Source: Methylicorpusculum oleiharenae (GTDB lineage: Bacteria; Pseudomonadota; Gammaproteobacteria; Methylococcales; Methylomonadaceae). From it: a stretch of DNA of 64,000 nucleotides. This document shows, piece after piece, positions 38,871 to 48,436 of this stretch. Under the pieces are notes generated by a model that was given only the letters and a program-made list of their open reading frames with translations, was not told the DNA's origin and ran no database searches. The DNA lies in contig NZ_WUTY02000001.1 in NCBI RefSeq assembly GCF_009828925.2, forward strand, positions 1 to 64,000, in the 5' to 3' direction. Both the position numbers and the translations under genes were made by a program. The first letter of the stretch is position 1. Each line of letters starts with the position of its first letter.

Positions 38871-41564
38871 ATGACAAAAAATGATACGCTAGAAAACACC
38901 GCTGGCAAGGCTTGGTCGAAATGGGGACCCTATCTCAGCGAACGGCAATGGGGAACGGTGCGTGAAGATTACAGCGACAACGGCGACGCCTGGAATTATT
39001 TCCCGCATTCTCAATCGACATCGCGTGCCTATCGATGGGGCGAAGATGGTTTGGGCGGTATCAGCGACGAGAGTCAACAGCTTTGTTTCGCGCTGTCCCT
39101 TTGGAACGGGCAAGACCCTATATTGAAAGAACGTCTATTCGGATTGACCGGGCCGCAAGGCAATCATGGTGAAGACGTCAAGGAATATTATTACTATCTC
39201 GATGCGACGCCGAACCATAGCTATCTGAAATATCTCTATAAATATCCGCAGGCCGCATTTCCATACGAAGATCTGGTCGAGACCAACGGCGGGCGCTCCA
39301 AAGTAGAATCCGAATATGAATTGATCGATACGGGTGTTTTCGACGAGGATCGTTATTTCGATGTCTTCGTCGAATATGCGAAGGCGGAACCCGAGGATAT
39401 TCTGATCCGCATCAGCATCGTGAACCGCGGTCCGGCCGTAGCTTCGCTTCGGGTGCTGCCGACACTGTGGTTTCGCAACACTTGGGCGGGGTCGTATGAG
39501 ATGGCTCAGCCCCAATTGAACCGGGGCGAAAGCGGAAACGGCGCGAGCGCGGTGTCTGCGAGTCATGCGGAATTAGGCGATTATCAATTTATCGCCGAAG
39601 GCGCGCCGGAGTGGTTGTTCGTCGACAATGAAAGCAATAACCGCTTATTGTTCGGTGGCGAGAACCATAGCGCTTATGTCAAGGACGGCATCAACGACTG
39701 CATCGTGCTTGGCAAGCACGATGCCGTGAATCCGGAAGGATTCGGCACGAAAGCGGCGGCCGATTATGCGTTGACCGTTCGGCCCGGCGAGACGAAAACC
39801 GTAAAACTGCGCATGCGTAAAGCGGACGGTGAAGCGAAAACGGCTTTCGAAGACTTCGACGCCATCTTCGAGCAAAGAACCAAACAAGCGGATGAATTTT
39901 ATCAGGAGTTGACCGGCGAACTACCGGGCCAGCAAGGGCTTGTGTTGCGGCAAGCACTGGCGGGCATGATATGGTCCAAGCAATATTACGAATTCGATGT
40001 CGGCCGCTGGCTCGACGAGCATCACGGTACGGCTACCCGCAACGGCGATTGGGGGCACATGCGCAACCACGACATCATATCGATGCCGGATAAATGGGAA
40101 TATCCGTGGTACGCGGTTTGGGATTCGGCTTTTCATACCTTGGCGCTGGTACGGGTCGATCCCGATTTTGCGAAGGGGCAGCTCAGCCTATTTCTTGACG
40201 AACGGTATTTGCATCCGAACGGCCAGATTCCTGCTTACGAATGGAATTTCAGCGACGTCAATCCGCCGGTCCATGCCTGGGCCGTGTGCATGGTCTATCG
40301 TATCGATCGCGAGCGCCGGAGCGAGGGCGATATCGACTTTTTGAAGAACGCCTTTGCCGGTTTGGAGCGCAATTTTCATTGGTGGGAAACGCGCAAGGGC
40401 CCCGACGGCGATGTTTATCAAGGCGGCTTCTTGGGTTTGGACAATATCGGCGTGTTCGACCGCAGCGAACATCTGCCGACCGGCGGGCATCTCGAACAGT
40501 CGGACGGCACCGCCTGGATGGCGCTCTATGCGCAGAACATGATTCAGATCGGCCTGGAGTTGAGCAAGCACGATCCCGGCTATCAACAAAAGGTCACTGC
40601 TTATCTCGATCACTTTTTGGAAATCGCCGCGGCGATGCATGATATTGGCTGCGAACACCGGGATATGTGGGACGAGGAGGACGGTTTTTTCTATGATGTG
40701 CTGCGTTTCCCGGACGGCAGCTCGACACGTTTAAAAGTTCGTTCGCTGGTCGGCTTGTTGCCGTTATGCGCGGTCACGGTGATCGAAGCCGATACCTTGA
40801 CGCAATTGCCTGAGCTCGCGGCCCGCTATGAAAAACTGGTTCAGCAAAAGGAGCATCTGGCTGAGGCGATTTTCTGTCCGGTGACGCCCGGCAGAGAGAA
40901 CCGGCGCTTGCTGGCGATCTTGGATGAAGAGAAATTAAGGCGCGTGTTGACCCGATTGCTCGACGAACAAGAGTTTCTAAGCCCTTACGGCATTCGCTCG
41001 CTGTCTAAATATCATCAAGATCATCCCTATCAGTTTCATTGGCAAGACCAAACTTATACAGTCGCTTACAAACCGGGCGAGTCGGATACCTATATGTTCG
41101 GCGGCAATTCGAACTGGCGAGGCCCGGTGTGGCTGCCGGCCAATTTATTGATCGTCCAGTCCTTACTGGCGATGCATACCTACTACGGCGACCATTTTAT
41201 GATGGAATGCCCGACCGGTTCAGGCAACCGGCTCAATCTGTTTCAAATCGCCAAGGAAATTTCATGCCGGCTGATGGATATATTTCTGCCCGATCAAAAC
41301 GGCAGGCGGCCGGTCTTCGGCGGCGCCGAAAAGTTTCAGAACGATCCTCATTTTCATGACAATCTGTTGTTCTATGAATATTTTCATGGCGACGACGGTT
41401 CGGGGCTGGGGGCCAGTCATCAAACCGGCTGGACCGGAACCCTGGCGACATTGTTGACGATATTCGGTTCGCTCGATCATGAAGAATTGTTGGAAGGCGG
41501 TATGCAGGGAGTCGTCGAAGCATTGGCGGGAACGGACGAAAATACAACCCAGCTAGCGAGGTGA
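38871..41564 (+). CDS. GH63-like glucosidase (MGH1-type)
   Basis: 897 residues from the ATG at 38871 (GTAGAGAAG ahead; a TTG five codons upstream is also in frame). It is an (alpha/alpha)6-barrel glycosidase of the mannosyl-oligosaccharide glucosidase group. Marks include NYFPHSQSTSRAYRWGEDG, WGHMRNHDIISMP with YPWYAVWDSAFHTLALV, GHLEQSDGTAWMALYAQ, the RGPVWLPANLLIV segment, and HQTGWTG near the end. No signal peptide, so it acts inside the cell, probably releasing glucose from a stored glucoside (substrate not determined). It overlaps no neighbour but lies four bases before the GH13 gene. A 148-bp copy of part of it lies inverted at 31471-31618. Confidence 0.82.
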   Translation: MTKNDTLENTAGKAWSKWGPYLSERQWGTVREDYSDNGDAWNYFPHSQSTSRAYRWGEDGLGGISDESQQLCFALSLWNGQDPILKERLFGLTGPQGNHGEDVKEYYYYLDATPNHSYLKYLYKYPQAAFPYEDLVETNGGRSKVESEYELIDTGVFDEDRYFDVFVEYAKAEPEDILIRISIVNRGPAVASLRVLPTLWFRNTWAGSYEMAQPQLNRGESGNGASAVSASHAELGDYQFIAEGAPEWLFVDNESNNRLLFGGENHSAYVKDGINDCIVLGKHDAVNPEGFGTKAAADYALTVRPGETKTVKLRMRKADGEAKTAFEDFDAIFEQRTKQADEFYQELTGELPGQQGLVLRQALAGMIWSKQYYEFDVGRWLDEHHGTATRNGDWGHMRNHDIISMPDKWEYPWYAVWDSAFHTLALVRVDPDFAKGQLSLFLDERYLHPNGQIPAYEWNFSDVNPPVHAWAVCMVYRIDRERRSEGDIDFLKNAFAGLERNFHWWETRKGPDGDVYQGGFLGLDNIGVFDRSEHLPTGGHLEQSDGTAWMALYAQNMIQIGLELSKHDPGYQQKVTAYLDHFLEIAAAMHDIGCEHRDMWDEEDGFFYDVLRFPDGSSTRLKVRSLVGLLPLCAVTVIEADTLTQLPELAARYEKLVQQKEHLAEAIFCPVTPGRENRRLLAILDEEKLRRVLTRLLDEQEFLSPYGIRSLSKYHQDHPYQFHWQDQTYTVAYKPGESDTYMFGGNSNWRGPVWLPANLLIVQSLLAMHTYYGDHFMMECPTGSGNRLNLFQIAKEISCRLMDIFLPDQNGRRPVFGGAEKFQNDPHFHDNLLFYEYFHGDDGSGLGASHQTGWTGTLATLLTIFGSLDHEELLEGGMQGVVEALAGTDENTTQLAR

Positions 41565-41568
41565 CGAA

Positions 41569-43032
41569 ATGGCGGTTTCACATTATCCATCGCTTTATCA
41601 GATCAATACACGGGTCCGGCATCGCAAATTCTGCCGCGATCGGGGTGGGGCTGCCGGCATCGGCGACTGGCCGGATAGCGAATGGCAAGGCATTGCCGAA
41701 CAAGGTTTCGATTGGCTATGGCTGCTGGGCGTTTGGCAAACCGGTCAAGCCGGAGCACAAGTTTCCCGAAGTCATGAGCCGTGGCAAGCAGGTTTTCATG
41801 CGAGTTTGGCCTATTTATCCGAAGATGACATCTGCGGGTCTTGCTTCGCGGTCGCGGCTTATCGAACGGCGAAGTGTCTCGGCGGAGATGAAGCCCTTGC
41901 CAGTGTGCGCAAAAAGCTGAACGAGCGAGGCCTAAAGCTCATGCTCGATTTTGTACCGAATCACACCGCATTGGATCATCCTTGGGTTCGGCAACGCCCG
42001 GAATTTTATATTCAAGGCTCGTATGAAGATCTTACGCGAGAACCGCAAAATTATATCGAGCTCGAAAGCCTGCACGGCAAACATGTGTTTGCTTACGGCC
42101 GCGATCCTTATTTCGACGGCTGGCCTGATGCGCTGCAGGTGGACTACAGCAATCCCAAGGTACAGGAATCGATGATCGCCGAATTGCTTGCCATAGCAGA
42201 ACGCTGCGATGGCGTGCGCTGCGACATGGCGATGTTGATTTTGCCGGACGTATTCGAGCGAACCTGGGGGAAATCGATAGAGCCGTTTTGGCCGAAGGCG
42301 ATTGCGGCGGTGCGCGAGCGTTTTCCGAATTTCGTGTTATTGGCCGAAGTTTATTGGGATCTCGAATGGACGCTGCAGCAGCAAGGCTTCAATTACACCT
42401 ACGACAAACGCCTTTACGACCGGCTCAGAGATCAAGTTGGCCGCCCGGTGCGCGAACATTTGGTCGCGGATCTGGATTTTCAGAGCAAGCTGGCGCGTTT
42501 TCTCGAAAACCACGACGAACCGCGCGCCGCGGAGACTTTTCCGCAGGATATCCACAAAGCCGCGGCGATCGTGACTTTTCTGTCGCCGGGTTTGCGTTTT
42601 TTTCATGACGGTCAATTGACTGGTAAACGTGTACATATTCCAATTCATCTGTGCCGTGGCCCCGATGAAACCGCCGATCAGCGCTTGAGCGAGTTTTACA
42701 GCGATTTGCTGCAGACCTTGCAAAGGCCGGTGTTTAGAGGCGGCGAATGGACATTGGTGGACTGCAGTCCGGCCGAAGAGCGCAACGCATCCTGGCAGGA
42801 TTTCATCGTTTATCGATGGCGATCGGCCTGTGAAACGGCTTGGGTCGTCGTCAACTATGCCGCTCAGCCGGGCCAGTGTCGTCTTGTAGGGGCACAGATA
42901 CCGAAAGCCAAAAATAACACGCAAGTCCTGTTGAGTTCGCAGCCGCAGAAGCCGGGTGTCGAAATGAACGAGGAGAGTATCCGGTTCCATTTTCCAGCAT
43001 GGGGCTATCTTGTTTTTACGTTACCGGACTGA
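41569..43032 (+). CDS. GH13 alpha-amylase-family enzyme
   Basis: 487 residues. All four GH13 regions are visible: DFVPNHTALDHPW (region I), GVRCDMAML with the nucleophile Asp (II), LLAEVYWD with the acid/base Glu (III), and FLENHDEPR with the transition-state His-Asp (IV). There is no signal peptide. The short domain B and overall size resemble cytoplasmic trehalose or oligosaccharide-acting members. Substrate is not set by sequence alone. It is four bases downstream of the glucosidase and ten bases upstream of gluconokinase, so one operon. Confidence 0.85.
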   Translation: MAVSHYPSLYQINTRVRHRKFCRDRGGAAGIGDWPDSEWQGIAEQGFDWLWLLGVWQTGQAGAQVSRSHEPWQAGFHASLAYLSEDDICGSCFAVAAYRTAKCLGGDEALASVRKKLNERGLKLMLDFVPNHTALDHPWVRQRPEFYIQGSYEDLTREPQNYIELESLHGKHVFAYGRDPYFDGWPDALQVDYSNPKVQESMIAELLAIAERCDGVRCDMAMLILPDVFERTWGKSIEPFWPKAIAAVRERFPNFVLLAEVYWDLEWTLQQQGFNYTYDKRLYDRLRDQVGRPVREHLVADLDFQSKLARFLENHDEPRAAETFPQDIHKAAAIVTFLSPGLRFFHDGQLTGKRVHIPIHLCRGPDETADQRLSEFYSDLLQTLQRPVFRGGEWTLVDCSPAEERNASWQDFIVYRWRSACETAWVVVNYAAQPGQCRLVGAQIPKAKNNTQVLLSSQPQKPGVEMNEESIRFHFPAWGYLVFTLPD

Positions 43033-43042
43033 CGAGAAAAAT

Positions 43043-43588
43043 ATGAACTCGTCGAACGGCACCCGGCATCGTACCGCGCGCGTCGTAATCATCGGCGGTG
43101 TTTCCGGTTGCGGAAAATCGACGGTCGGCAAGGCGCTGGCCGAGTATTTAGGCTGGTCCTTCATCGAAGGCGATGCGTTTCATTCCGAAGCGAGTATAGA
43201 AAAAATGCGGCGTGGCGAAGCGCTGGACGATAACGACCGAAAGCCTTGGCTGGAAAGCTTGCACAATGAAATCATACATCATCTCGATCGCGGTATTTCG
43301 GCGGTGCTGGCTTGTTCGGCATTGAAGGCGAGTTACCGCGAGATATTGCGCGGTGCCGAAGCTAACGTGAGCTTTGTCTTCTTGAGCGGCAACCGTGAAA
43401 GTCTGCATCGACGTTTGACGACACGGCAAGGCCATTTCTTAGGTGCCGAATTGCTCGATAGCCAGCTCGCGACCCTTGAATCGTCTCACGATATCCTTTT
43501 AATAGACAGCGAACAAGCCGTCGAAACGCTGGTTGAATCGATCGTGGATTGGCTGGCTTATTCTGGGAGCAAATGCGATGAAACATGA
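43043..43588 (+). CDS. gntK: Gluconokinase
   Basis: 181 residues from the ATG at 43043 (the frame is open 11 codons earlier, inside the GH13 gene). P-loop GVSGCGKSTVG, then EGDAFHSE with the substrate Asp and His, and DDNDRKPWLESLH, all typical of GntK, which phosphorylates gluconate to 6-phosphogluconate. Last residues overlap the next gene by 11 bases. The next two genes can make gluconate from glucose, so it closes that route. Confidence 0.92.
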   Translation: MNSSNGTRHRTARVVIIGGVSGCGKSTVGKALAEYLGWSFIEGDAFHSEASIEKMRRGEALDDNDRKPWLESLHNEIIHHLDRGISAVLACSALKASYREILRGAEANVSFVFLSGNRESLHRRLTTRQGHFLGAELLDSQLATLESSHDILLIDSEQAVETLVESIVDWLAYSGSKCDET

Positions 43589-44423
43589 TACCGAAATACT
43601 GCTGACCGGCTTGGCCTTTCCTGAAGCGCCGCGTTGGCGCGGCGATCGTCTCTGGTTTACCGATCAGCATGCGCGGCGTGTGATGACCGTGAAAACCGGT
43701 GGGCAGGCCGAGTGTGTTCTCGAAACCGACGATCTGCCGGGCGGACTCGCTTGGCTGCCTGATGGAACGCCTTTAGTCGTTGCGATGACCGAGCGTGCCA
43801 TTTATAAAATCAAAGCCTGGGCTTGGACTCTCTATGCCGATTTGTCCGCATTGGCACCGTTTCATTGCAACGACATGATCGCGGCAGCCGGCGGCCGCGT
43901 TTATATCGGCAACTTCGGCTACGATTTGCACGGCGGCGCCCCGCAAGCCAAGACTCATTTGATAGCGGTCGAAACGGACGGTAGTTGCCGGATCGCAGCC
44001 GAAGGCTTGCTGTTTCCGAACGGTTGTGTGATCACGCCGGATGGCGCGACATTGATCGTCGCGGAAACTTTCGCGGCGCGCTTGACCGAATTCACGATCG
44101 GTAACGACGGCCTGTTGAAAGACGCCCGAACTTGGGCCGATTTGAGCGAGGCAACGCCGGACGGTATCTGTCTCGACGACGAAGGCGCGGTCTGGGTCGC
44201 CAGTCCCGGAACCGGCGAAGTGATCCGGGTCGAACGGGGCGGCAAGATTTCGGCCCGTATCAAGCCGTTGGGCGTGCCGTACGCATGCATGTTGGGCGGT
44301 CCGGAGCGCCGGACTTTGTTTATCACGACTTCCGAAACGGACGATCCCGATAAGGCCAACAGTCTGAAATCGGGGCGCATCGAAATGGCCGAAGTTGAAG
44401 TGCCGGGTGCGGGTTTGCCTTGA
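43578..44423 (+). CDS. SMP-30/gluconolactonase-family protein
   Basis: 281 residues from the ATG at 43578 (GGGAGC upstream). Six-bladed beta-propeller of the SMP-30/gluconolaconase/LRE group: FPEAPRWRGDRLWFTDQHARRV with the first metal Glu, HCNDMIAAAGGRVYIGNFG with the Asn-Asp pair, LLFPNGCVITPDGATLIVAET, and TPDGICLDDEGAVWVASPGTGEV with the catalytic Asp. It would hydrolyse glucono-lactone to gluconate between the dehydrogenase and the kinase encoded beside it. Confidence 0.85.
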   Translation: MKHDTEILLTGLAFPEAPRWRGDRLWFTDQHARRVMTVKTGGQAECVLETDDLPGGLAWLPDGTPLVVAMTERAIYKIKAWAWTLYADLSALAPFHCNDMIAAAGGRVYIGNFGYDLHGGAPQAKTHLIAVETDGSCRIAAEGLLFPNGCVITPDGATLIVAETFAARLTEFTIGNDGLLKDARTWADLSEATPDGICLDDEGAVWVASPGTGEVIRVERGGKISARIKPLGVPYACMLGGPERRTLFITTSETDDPDKANSLKSGRIEMAEVEVPGAGLP

Positions 44424-44458
44424 TTTTCCATTAAACCCTCGAAAAAAGGAGAGACGAT

Positions 44459-45274
44459 ATGCCGCTTATTATCGAGAAATCATTAGCCGGGCAACGTGCT
44501 CTAGTGACCGGCGGTAGCTCCGGCATTGGCGCGGCGATTGCGCTCGCATTGGCCGAAGCTGGCGCACGTGTGGCGATCAATTATCTGTCCGATGCCGAGG
44601 AGGCAGGAAAGTTAGTGGATCAGATACAAGCCTCGGGCGGCGAAGCCATTGCGGTTCAGGCCGATGTCAGCCAAGAAGATCAAGTGATTGCGATGTTTCA
44701 ACGAGTCATCGGGACTTGGGACAGTCTCGATATTTTGGTCAACAATGCCGGCATACAGCTCGATGCGCCTTTTGTCGAGATGACCTTGAAACAATGGGAA
44801 ACCGTGGTGGCGGTCAATCTGACCGGGCAGTTTTTGTGCGCCCGCGAAGCGGTCAAGGAATTTCTTCGCCGGGGTGTGGTGCCGGAATTGTCCTGTTCGG
44901 CCGGCAAGATTATTTGCAATTCCTCGGTGCATGACATTATTCCTTGGGCCGGACACGTCAATTATGCTGCGTCGAAGGGCGGCCTGTTGATGTTCATGAA
45001 GAGTCTGGCTCAGGAAGTCGCTCATGACAAGATTAGGGTCAATGCCGTGTCGCCGGGCGCGATCAAAACACCGATCAATCGTAGCGCTTGGGAAACTCCC
45101 GAGGCGGAAGCCGATTTACTGAAACTGATTCCATACGAACGCATCGGGGATCCGTCCGATATTGCCCGTGCGGTGGTTTGGCTCGCCTCCGATGCATCCG
45201 ATTACGTGGTCGGCACAACGTTGTACATCGATGGCGGGATGACGCTTTATCCGGGATTTGGCGAAGGGGGATAA
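44459..45274 (+). CDS. Glucose 1-dehydrogenase-type SDR
   Basis: 271 residues; AAAGGAGAG ahead of the ATG. Classical short-chain dehydrogenase: cofactor motif TGGSSGIG (about 18-25), NNAG (about 95), active-site Ser in ICNSSVHD and YAASK (Tyr-Lys). The VHDIIPWAGHVNYAASKGGLLMFMKS and PGAIKTPIN segments match Bacillus-type glucose 1-dehydrogenases. With the lactonase and gluconokinase in the same operon, glucose oxidation is the likely role. Other sugar or polyol substrates cannot be excluded. Confidence 0.85.
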   Translation: MPLIIEKSLAGQRALVTGGSSGIGAAIALALAEAGARVAINYLSDAEEAGKLVDQIQASGGEAIAVQADVSQEDQVIAMFQRVIGTWDSLDILVNNAGIQLDAPFVEMTLKQWETVVAVNLTGQFLCAREAVKEFLRRGVVPELSCSAGKIICNSSVHDIIPWAGHVNYAASKGGLLMFMKSLAQEVAHDKIRVNAVSPGAIKTPINRSAWETPEAEADLLKLIPYERIGDPSDIARAVVWLASDASDYVVGTTLYIDGGMTLYPGFGEGG

Positions 45275-45671
45275 GTTCTTTTTTTATCGCGTGAGGTCTT
45301 TGATAGCAATGTTTTGTTCCGGATTTGATCCGAATCTCTGTTCGTTAATTTTTCAACGGTGGGGGCTGGGCAGGCAATTTTACGTAATAAGCGTCCGAGC
45401 CGCTCAAAGCCGGTAATGATGCGGCGTTGATTATCCGCCCAAAACAAAATCAGACCCTCGTCGATGACATCGTTTCCGGGTTTTTCAGACCGAACGTTGT
45501 ATTGGTGTAGAGCATGACCGAGGGACTGGATCTTTTTGCGAGCTATTCATAGAGATGAACCCCATTATTTAACCCCATAATGACACGGCCACACGCTGAT
45601 ATAGGCAAAGAAGTAGCACGAAATATTATTCGAATAAACAATAACAATCAGTGCGCTCCAAAGCTGACATT
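45275..45671. other. Non-coding stretch after the sugar operon
   Basis: A minus-strand frame near 45310-45490 (with NDVIDEG and ITGFERLGRLLRK) could be a decayed gene end, but no family could be named. No strong terminator was found after the dehydrogenase, except a T-run at 45279-45287 without a stem. Confidence 0.4.
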
Positions 45672-45771
45672 TTATAATGATTGTGTTCACAGACCGATAA
45701 AACAAAGCTCGAATGTGATGTTTTTTGGTCCCGGCTGCCCAGCCGAGGAGCGAATGCAAAATTATAATGAT
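45672..45771 (+). promoter_or_regulatory. Direct repeats TTATAATGAT upstream of the permease-receptor gene
   Basis: TTATAATGAT occurs at 45672-45681 and again at 45762-45771, 90 bases apart; the second ends 11 bases before the start codon. AT-rich sites of this kind recall Fur/Zur operators, but the match to either consensus is only partial. A metal-responsive role is a guess from the gene downstream. Confidence 0.3.
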
Positions 45772-45782
45772 CTAGGAATTTT

Positions 45783-48398
45783 ATGCGCATTAATCAAACG
45801 ACTCTGCTGTGCCTTTTAGGGCTGCTGCTGTCTCTATTACCCTCACACGTCCAGGCCCATACCGACAGCATTGCAATGAGTGGCTGGGCTAACGGCTTCA
45901 ATCATCCTCTGCACGGCTGGGACCATCTTTTGACCATGCTCGCCGTGGGCGTTTGGGCGGCGCAATTGGGTGGCCGAGCTGTATGGCAGCTTCCCATTGC
46001 GTTCGTCGGGGTGATGAGTCTCGGTGGGTTAGCCGGCATGATGGGGGTCTCCGTGCCGGGCGTGGAAACGATGATTCTGCTGTCCGTGTTGGTTTTCGGT
46101 TTTCTGATAGTCTGCCGCATCCGCTTTCAAGCATTGCTCAGCGTACTCATCGTAGTTTTTTTCGCCTTTTTTCATGGCTATGCGCACGGCCAGGAAATGC
46201 CCACTTCAGCCAGTCTGCTGTCATTCGCGCTCGGCTTCATGTTGGCGACCTTACTATTGCACGGTGCGGGTATCGTGGCCGCGCGTCTGGTTTTGCTAGC
46301 CTTCGCCTATTCTCTTGGCAACAGCGCTTACGCCGAACCGTCTGGGAACGCTGCACCAGGCAAACCCAACGCCCAAGTTACCGGCGGGGAATCTGTGGAA
46401 CTTTCAGAAATGATCGTAACTGAACGCGCCGACTCAATGATCGGTTATGCCGACAGCGCCTCGCAAGGCAATGTGGGACAGGAGCAGTTGGAATACCGGC
46501 CCATCACCCGTCCCGGTGAAATACTCGAAACCGTGCCCGGCCTCATTGCCTCTCAACACAGTGGCGAGGGCAAGGCGAACCAGTATTATTTGCGCGGCTT
46601 TAATCTCGATCACGGTACGGATTTTCTGACCCAGATCGAGGGCGTGCCGGTCAACCAGGTCTCCAACGCGCACGGACAAGGCTGGACCGACACCAACTTT
46701 CTCATTCCCGAATTGATCAGGACCCTCAACTATCAAAAGGGTAATTACTACGCCGAAAACGGAGACTTTTCCAGTACCGGCGCGGCCAATATCAAATACT
46801 TCAACGACCTGCGCGACAACATCGCTAAATTTACCGGTGGCAGTTTCGATTACTATCGGGGGTTAGCGGCGGGATCGAGCAAACTGGATGAACACAGCCG
46901 CCTGCTTTATGCCGGTGAAGTCGTCAATAACGGCGGTCCGTGGACGGTCAGCAATGATTATCTTAAATTTAATGGCGTGCTTCGTTACAGTAAAGAGCAC
47001 GCGGATTCGGGCTGGAGCGTCACGGCGATGGCCTATAAGGCCGATTGGAATTCAACCGATCAGATTCCCAAGCGTGCCGTAGAGGCCGGTTTGATAGACC
47101 GGAACGGGACCATTGACCCGACCGATGGCGGTAGCAGCCAGCGCTATAGTTTGACTGCCGAATGGCACCGGCAGAACGACTCCAGCGCTACTCATCTAAT
47201 GGTGTATGGACTTTATACGCAAATGGATTTGTATTCGAATTTCACCTACTTTCTGAATGACCCGGTGCGGGGCGACCAATTTGCCCAACCTGACCAACGC
47301 TGGACCTCGGGCCTCAAAGCAAGTCATACTTTTTTTCATCACCTCGGCGCCGTCGATTCCGAGACTACCCTAGGACTGCAAATCCGTAACGATACTATCG
47401 AAAACGGCCTGCTGTTAACTCAAGCCCAGGTAAGCTATGACACTGTCCGTGCTGATGAGGTCTGGGTAACCAGTGTCAGTCCCTACGCGGAAAACAAAAC
47501 GCACTGGAATGACTGGCTGCGCACCACTCTAGGGGTACGCTTCGACGGCTTTCGCTTTAATGTGGACAATAGCAATATCCAGGAAAACAACGGCAACACT
47601 ACCGACGGCCTGGTCAGTCCCAAACTCGGTATCGTCTTCGGACCTTGGGCGGATACGGAGCTTTACCTGAATGGCGGCCTCGGTTTTCACAGTAACGATG
47701 CCCGCGGCGTGAACACACGCGTTGACCCCGCTAGCGGTAAATCGGTCGATGCCGACGGAAATCCCGTCAAACCGGCAGCCCCGCTGGCCCGCACGTATGG
47801 CGCGGAAACCGGGCTACGCACCACCTGGGTCAAGGGCTTGCACAGCACGTTGGCGCTATGGTGGCTGGATATTGATTCAGAACTGCTCTTCGTGGGTGAT
47901 GCCGGCACCACGGAAGCCAGTCGTCCCAGTCGACGCTACGGCGTGGAGTGGGCTAATTACTACTCACCGACCGATTGGTTGAATTTCGATGCGGATTTCA
48001 GTTTTTCCAAGTCACGTTTTCGAGATGATGCGCCGGAAGGTAATCATATTCCTGGGTCAGTGGAAACAGTCATCGCCTCCGGCGCTACGTTTCATGACCT
48101 CTATGGCGGCTTTTTTGGAGGTCCGCGTCTGCGCTACTTTGGCCCACGGTCACTGATCGAAGATAACAGCGTCCGTTCAGATTCAACTATTCTTCTGTCT
48201 GCAATGCTTGGCTACGCATTCAACAAGAACTGGACTGTACAGGCGGAGATGTTTAATCTTCTGGATAGAAAAGACAGCGCCATTGACTACTACTACCCAT
48301 CCCGGCTGCCCGGCGAAGACGCTGCCGGCATCGATGATGTTCACTTTCATCCGATCGAACCGATGAGTTTCCGTATTAGTTTGAAAGCAGCATTCTGA
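45783..48398 (+). CDS. HupE/UreJ-type metal permease fused to a TonB-dependent receptor
   Basis: 871 residues in one frame, AGGAA before the ATG. Residues 1-190: signal peptide ending VQAHT, then HupE/UreJ helices with HPLHGWDHLLTMLAVG and FFHGYAHGQEMP, the His motifs of nickel/cobalt permeases. Residues about 175-190 (LVLLAFAYSLGNSAYA) look like a second signal peptide with an AYA cleavage site. Then a TonB-box-like ELSEMIVTE, a plug domain (about 205-330; GEILETVPGLIASQHSG, YYLRGFNLDHGTDF) and a beta barrel to the terminal Phe. Fusion of an inner-membrane permease to an outer-membrane receptor makes topological sense only if the chain is cut. No frameshift or stop separates the parts. Confidence 0.85.
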   Translation: MRINQTTLLCLLGLLLSLLPSHVQAHTDSIAMSGWANGFNHPLHGWDHLLTMLAVGVWAAQLGGRAVWQLPIAFVGVMSLGGLAGMMGVSVPGVETMILLSVLVFGFLIVCRIRFQALLSVLIVVFFAFFHGYAHGQEMPTSASLLSFALGFMLATLLLHGAGIVAARLVLLAFAYSLGNSAYAEPSGNAAPGKPNAQVTGGESVELSEMIVTERADSMIGYADSASQGNVGQEQLEYRPITRPGEILETVPGLIASQHSGEGKANQYYLRGFNLDHGTDFLTQIEGVPVNQVSNAHGQGWTDTNFLIPELIRTLNYQKGNYYAENGDFSSTGAANIKYFNDLRDNIAKFTGGSFDYYRGLAAGSSKLDEHSRLLYAGEVVNNGGPWTVSNDYLKFNGVLRYSKEHADSGWSVTAMAYKADWNSTDQIPKRAVEAGLIDRNGTIDPTDGGSSQRYSLTAEWHRQNDSSATHLMVYGLYTQMDLYSNFTYFLNDPVRGDQFAQPDQRWTSGLKASHTFFHHLGAVDSETTLGLQIRNDTIENGLLLTQAQVSYDTVRADEVWVTSVSPYAENKTHWNDWLRTTLGVRFDGFRFNVDNSNIQENNGNTTDGLVSPKLGIVFGPWADTELYLNGGLGFHSNDARGVNTRVDPASGKSVDADGNPVKPAAPLARTYGAETGLRTTWVKGLHSTLALWWLDIDSELLFVGDAGTTEASRPSRRYGVEWANYYSPTDWLNFDADFSFSKSRFRDDAPEGNHIPGSVETVIASGATFHDLYGGFFGGPRLRYFGPRSLIEDNSVRSDSTILLSAMLGYAFNKNWTVQAEMFNLLDRKDSAIDYYYPSRLPGEDAAGIDDVHFHPIEPMSFRISLKAAF

Positions 48399-48436
48399 AG
48401 GGGGAGTGTTCCAATCAGCCTATCAAATAATCACAA

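Noticed and set aside
45275-45782. Possible cobalamin riboswitch or NikR site before the permease-receptor gene
   Set aside because: No B12-box or GTATGA-type palindrome seen; only the TTATAATGAT direct repeat is supported.
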